DNA of 41,182 bases, taken from NCBI GenBank assembly GCA_029938185.1, contig JAOZVK010000003.1, positions 1 to 41,182 of the forward strand. Reading direction: 5' to 3'. The notes under the pieces are model-generated. The model was given only the letters and a program-made list of their open reading frames with translations, had not been told where the DNA came from and made no database searches. Numbering within the stretch: position 1 is the first letter of the stretch; every line of letters starts with the position of its first letter. Source of the DNA: Bacteroidales bacterium. Lineage in GTDB: Bacteria; Bacteroidota; Bacteroidia; Bacteroidales; JAOZVK01. Below are positions 40,057-41,182 of this stretch, piece by piece. The translations under genes were made by a program, and so were the position numbers.

Positions 40057-41061
40057 ATGAAAAATAGTTATTATTTATTTAATCCAGGACGTTTAACTCG
40101 CAAGGATAATACATTGAAATTTACGCCGGTTGACAAGGAAGGCAAAGAGCAAAAGCCAAGATATTTGCCTGTTGAACAGGTTGGTGAATTATATATCTTC
40201 GGTTCGATTGATGCAAATAGTGCGATGTACAATTTCTTAGGAAAAAACGATATATCTGTACATTTTTTCGATTATTACGAAAATTATACTGGTTCGTTTC
40301 AGCCAAGAAAAAAATTATTATCAGGTAAAATGCTTGTAGCACAAACAAAAGCATATTTAAACAAAAAAATGCGTGTAGAAATAGCCAAAAAGTTTATTGA
40401 TGGAGCAAGTTATAATATGCTTAAAAATTTGCAATATTATAATAGAAGAGGCAAGGAACTGGAAAGCATTATTGAATATGTAGAAAAGTATAGAAATAAG
40501 CTGAATGAAATAAAAGAAATAGACGAACTGATGGGCTTGGAAGGTAATATTAGAAAAACTTACTACGAGGGTTTTGATTTAATATTAAATAATCATAATA
40601 TGGAAGGACGAAGTATGCGACCACCGCAAAATCCTGTTAATGCCTTGATTTCGTTTGGTAATATGATGTGCTATTCGCAGTGTATTAGGGCTATACATCA
40701 AACACAACTTGATGCTACAATAAGTTTTTTGCATAGTCCGGGCGACCGCAGATATTCGCTTTCGTTGGATCTTGCCGAAATTTTTAAACCAATTTTGGTA
40801 GATAGAGTTATTTTTAAAGTGCTAAATAAGGGTATGATAAAGAAACAAGATTTTGATAGTAAGGTGGGTAGTGTATTATTAAAAAATAAAGCAAAGCAAA
40901 TTTTTATTAAGGCTTTTGATGGCAGACTTTCGGAAACTATTATGCATAGAGCACTTAATAAGAATGTTAGCTATAAGCATTTAATAAAACTGGAATGTTA
41001 CAAATTGCAAAAAGTGTTATTGAAAATAGGTGAATATAAACCATTTAAGATATGGTGGTAG
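40057..41061 (+). CDS. cas1: Cas1 integrase (type I-B-like)
   Basis: 334 residues. Cas1 with Cas2 integrates new spacers. Catalytic residues are visible: E162 in GLEGNIRKTYYEGF, H226 in SFLHSPGDRR and D238 in LSLDLAEIFKP. The N-terminal domain starts YYLFNPGRLTRKDNTLKF, and YLPVEQVGELYIFGSIDAN fits type I-B Cas1 proteins. The protein is complete. cas2 would be expected next but the remaining 120 bases show no cas2 start and only short A/T-rich repeats, so it must lie beyond the edge or elsewhere. This is the only cas1 in the window, serving four effector loci. Confidence 0.96.
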   Translation: MKNSYYLFNPGRLTRKDNTLKFTPVDKEGKEQKPRYLPVEQVGELYIFGSIDANSAMYNFLGKNDISVHFFDYYENYTGSFQPRKKLLSGKMLVAQTKAYLNKKMRVEIAKKFIDGASYNMLKNLQYYNRRGKELESIIEYVEKYRNKLNEIKEIDELMGLEGNIRKTYYEGFDLILNNHNMEGRSMRPPQNPVNALISFGNMMCYSQCIRAIHQTQLDATISFLHSPGDRRYSLSLDLAEIFKPILVDRVIFKVLNKGMIKKQDFDSKVGSVLLKNKAKQIFIKAFDGRLSETIMHRALNKNVSYKHLIKLECYKLQKVLLKIGEYKPFKIWW

Positions 41062-41182
41062 TAAGGAGTTAAAAACTAAAAGTTAAAAGCTAAAAGTTTG
41101 TTCCCTTTATTTATTTGTAATATTAAGTACTTAAATGTTGCACAAAAATCTTCAATTATTCATATATGTATCAGATATTGAG

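Noticed and set aside
1..41182. Search for a CRISPR array
   Set aside because: No run of regularly spaced 28-37-base repeats was seen on either strand. Only isolated repeat-like halves (15510-15549 and 29955-30008) occur, so no array is reported.
1..41182. tRNA or rRNA genes
   Set aside because: No cloverleaf with a GTTCGANTC-type arm or rRNA core sequence was noticed; none is claimed.

Overview
This window comes from a low-GC bacterium, most likely a member of Bacteroidota. The evidence is the very A/T-rich coding style, a TATATTTG-type -7 promoter box ahead of greA, dispersed AATCCTGT repeats, many short palindromes of the kind common in that phylum, and protein families such as SPFH, DUF1016/YhcG nuclease and an IS200-like TnpA. 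The taxonomic call is inference.

Layout. Positions 1-5200 are ordinary chromosome: a CHASE3 chemoreceptor (minus strand), a small membrane-anchored protein, greA and a HIT hydrolase. Remnants of an SPFH gene and of a transposase lie on either side. From about 6 kb to the right edge the window is a defence island holding four class 1 CRISPR-Cas effector loci, all on the plus strand. (1) Type I-B-like, 6045-15430: cas8b, cas7, cas5, a cas6 frameshifted near its 3' end, and a cas3 with helicase-HD order. An AbiE-type toxin-antitoxin pair sits between cas7 and cas5. (2) A DevR/MJ0381-type locus, 16121-19552: a Cas8-like large subunit, Cas7 and Cas5, with no obvious cas3 or cas6 of its own. (3) Type I-D, 21345-29659: WYL regulator, cas10d, csc2, csc1, cas3' and cas6. 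(4) Type I-B, 30046-37048: cas6, cas8b, cas7, cas5 and cas3. One adaptation module (cas4, cas1) lies at 39343-41061. cas2 and all CRISPR arrays must lie outside the window.

The effector loci are separated by accessory material: a small unknown gene present three times (146, 143 and 143 aa) whose stop codon always abuts a ~100-bp dispersed repeat; IS200-like TnpA remnants directly upstream of two of those copies; a YhcG-type nuclease gene and a truncated copy of it; a possible BECR-fold nuclease; and two ~130-bp copies of a structured leader that precede both locus 2 and the WYL regulator of locus 3.

How it may work together (inference): four interference complexes share one adaptation module and probably two intact Cas6 proteins. 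The WYL protein may co-regulate loci 2 and 3 through the shared leader. The AbiE pair may guard or co-regulate the first I-B operon, although its toxin gene carries a frameshift as it reads here. Two intergenic elements made of permuted CRISPR-repeat-like halves inside T-tract-ended hairpins may be small crRNA-like regulatory RNAs.
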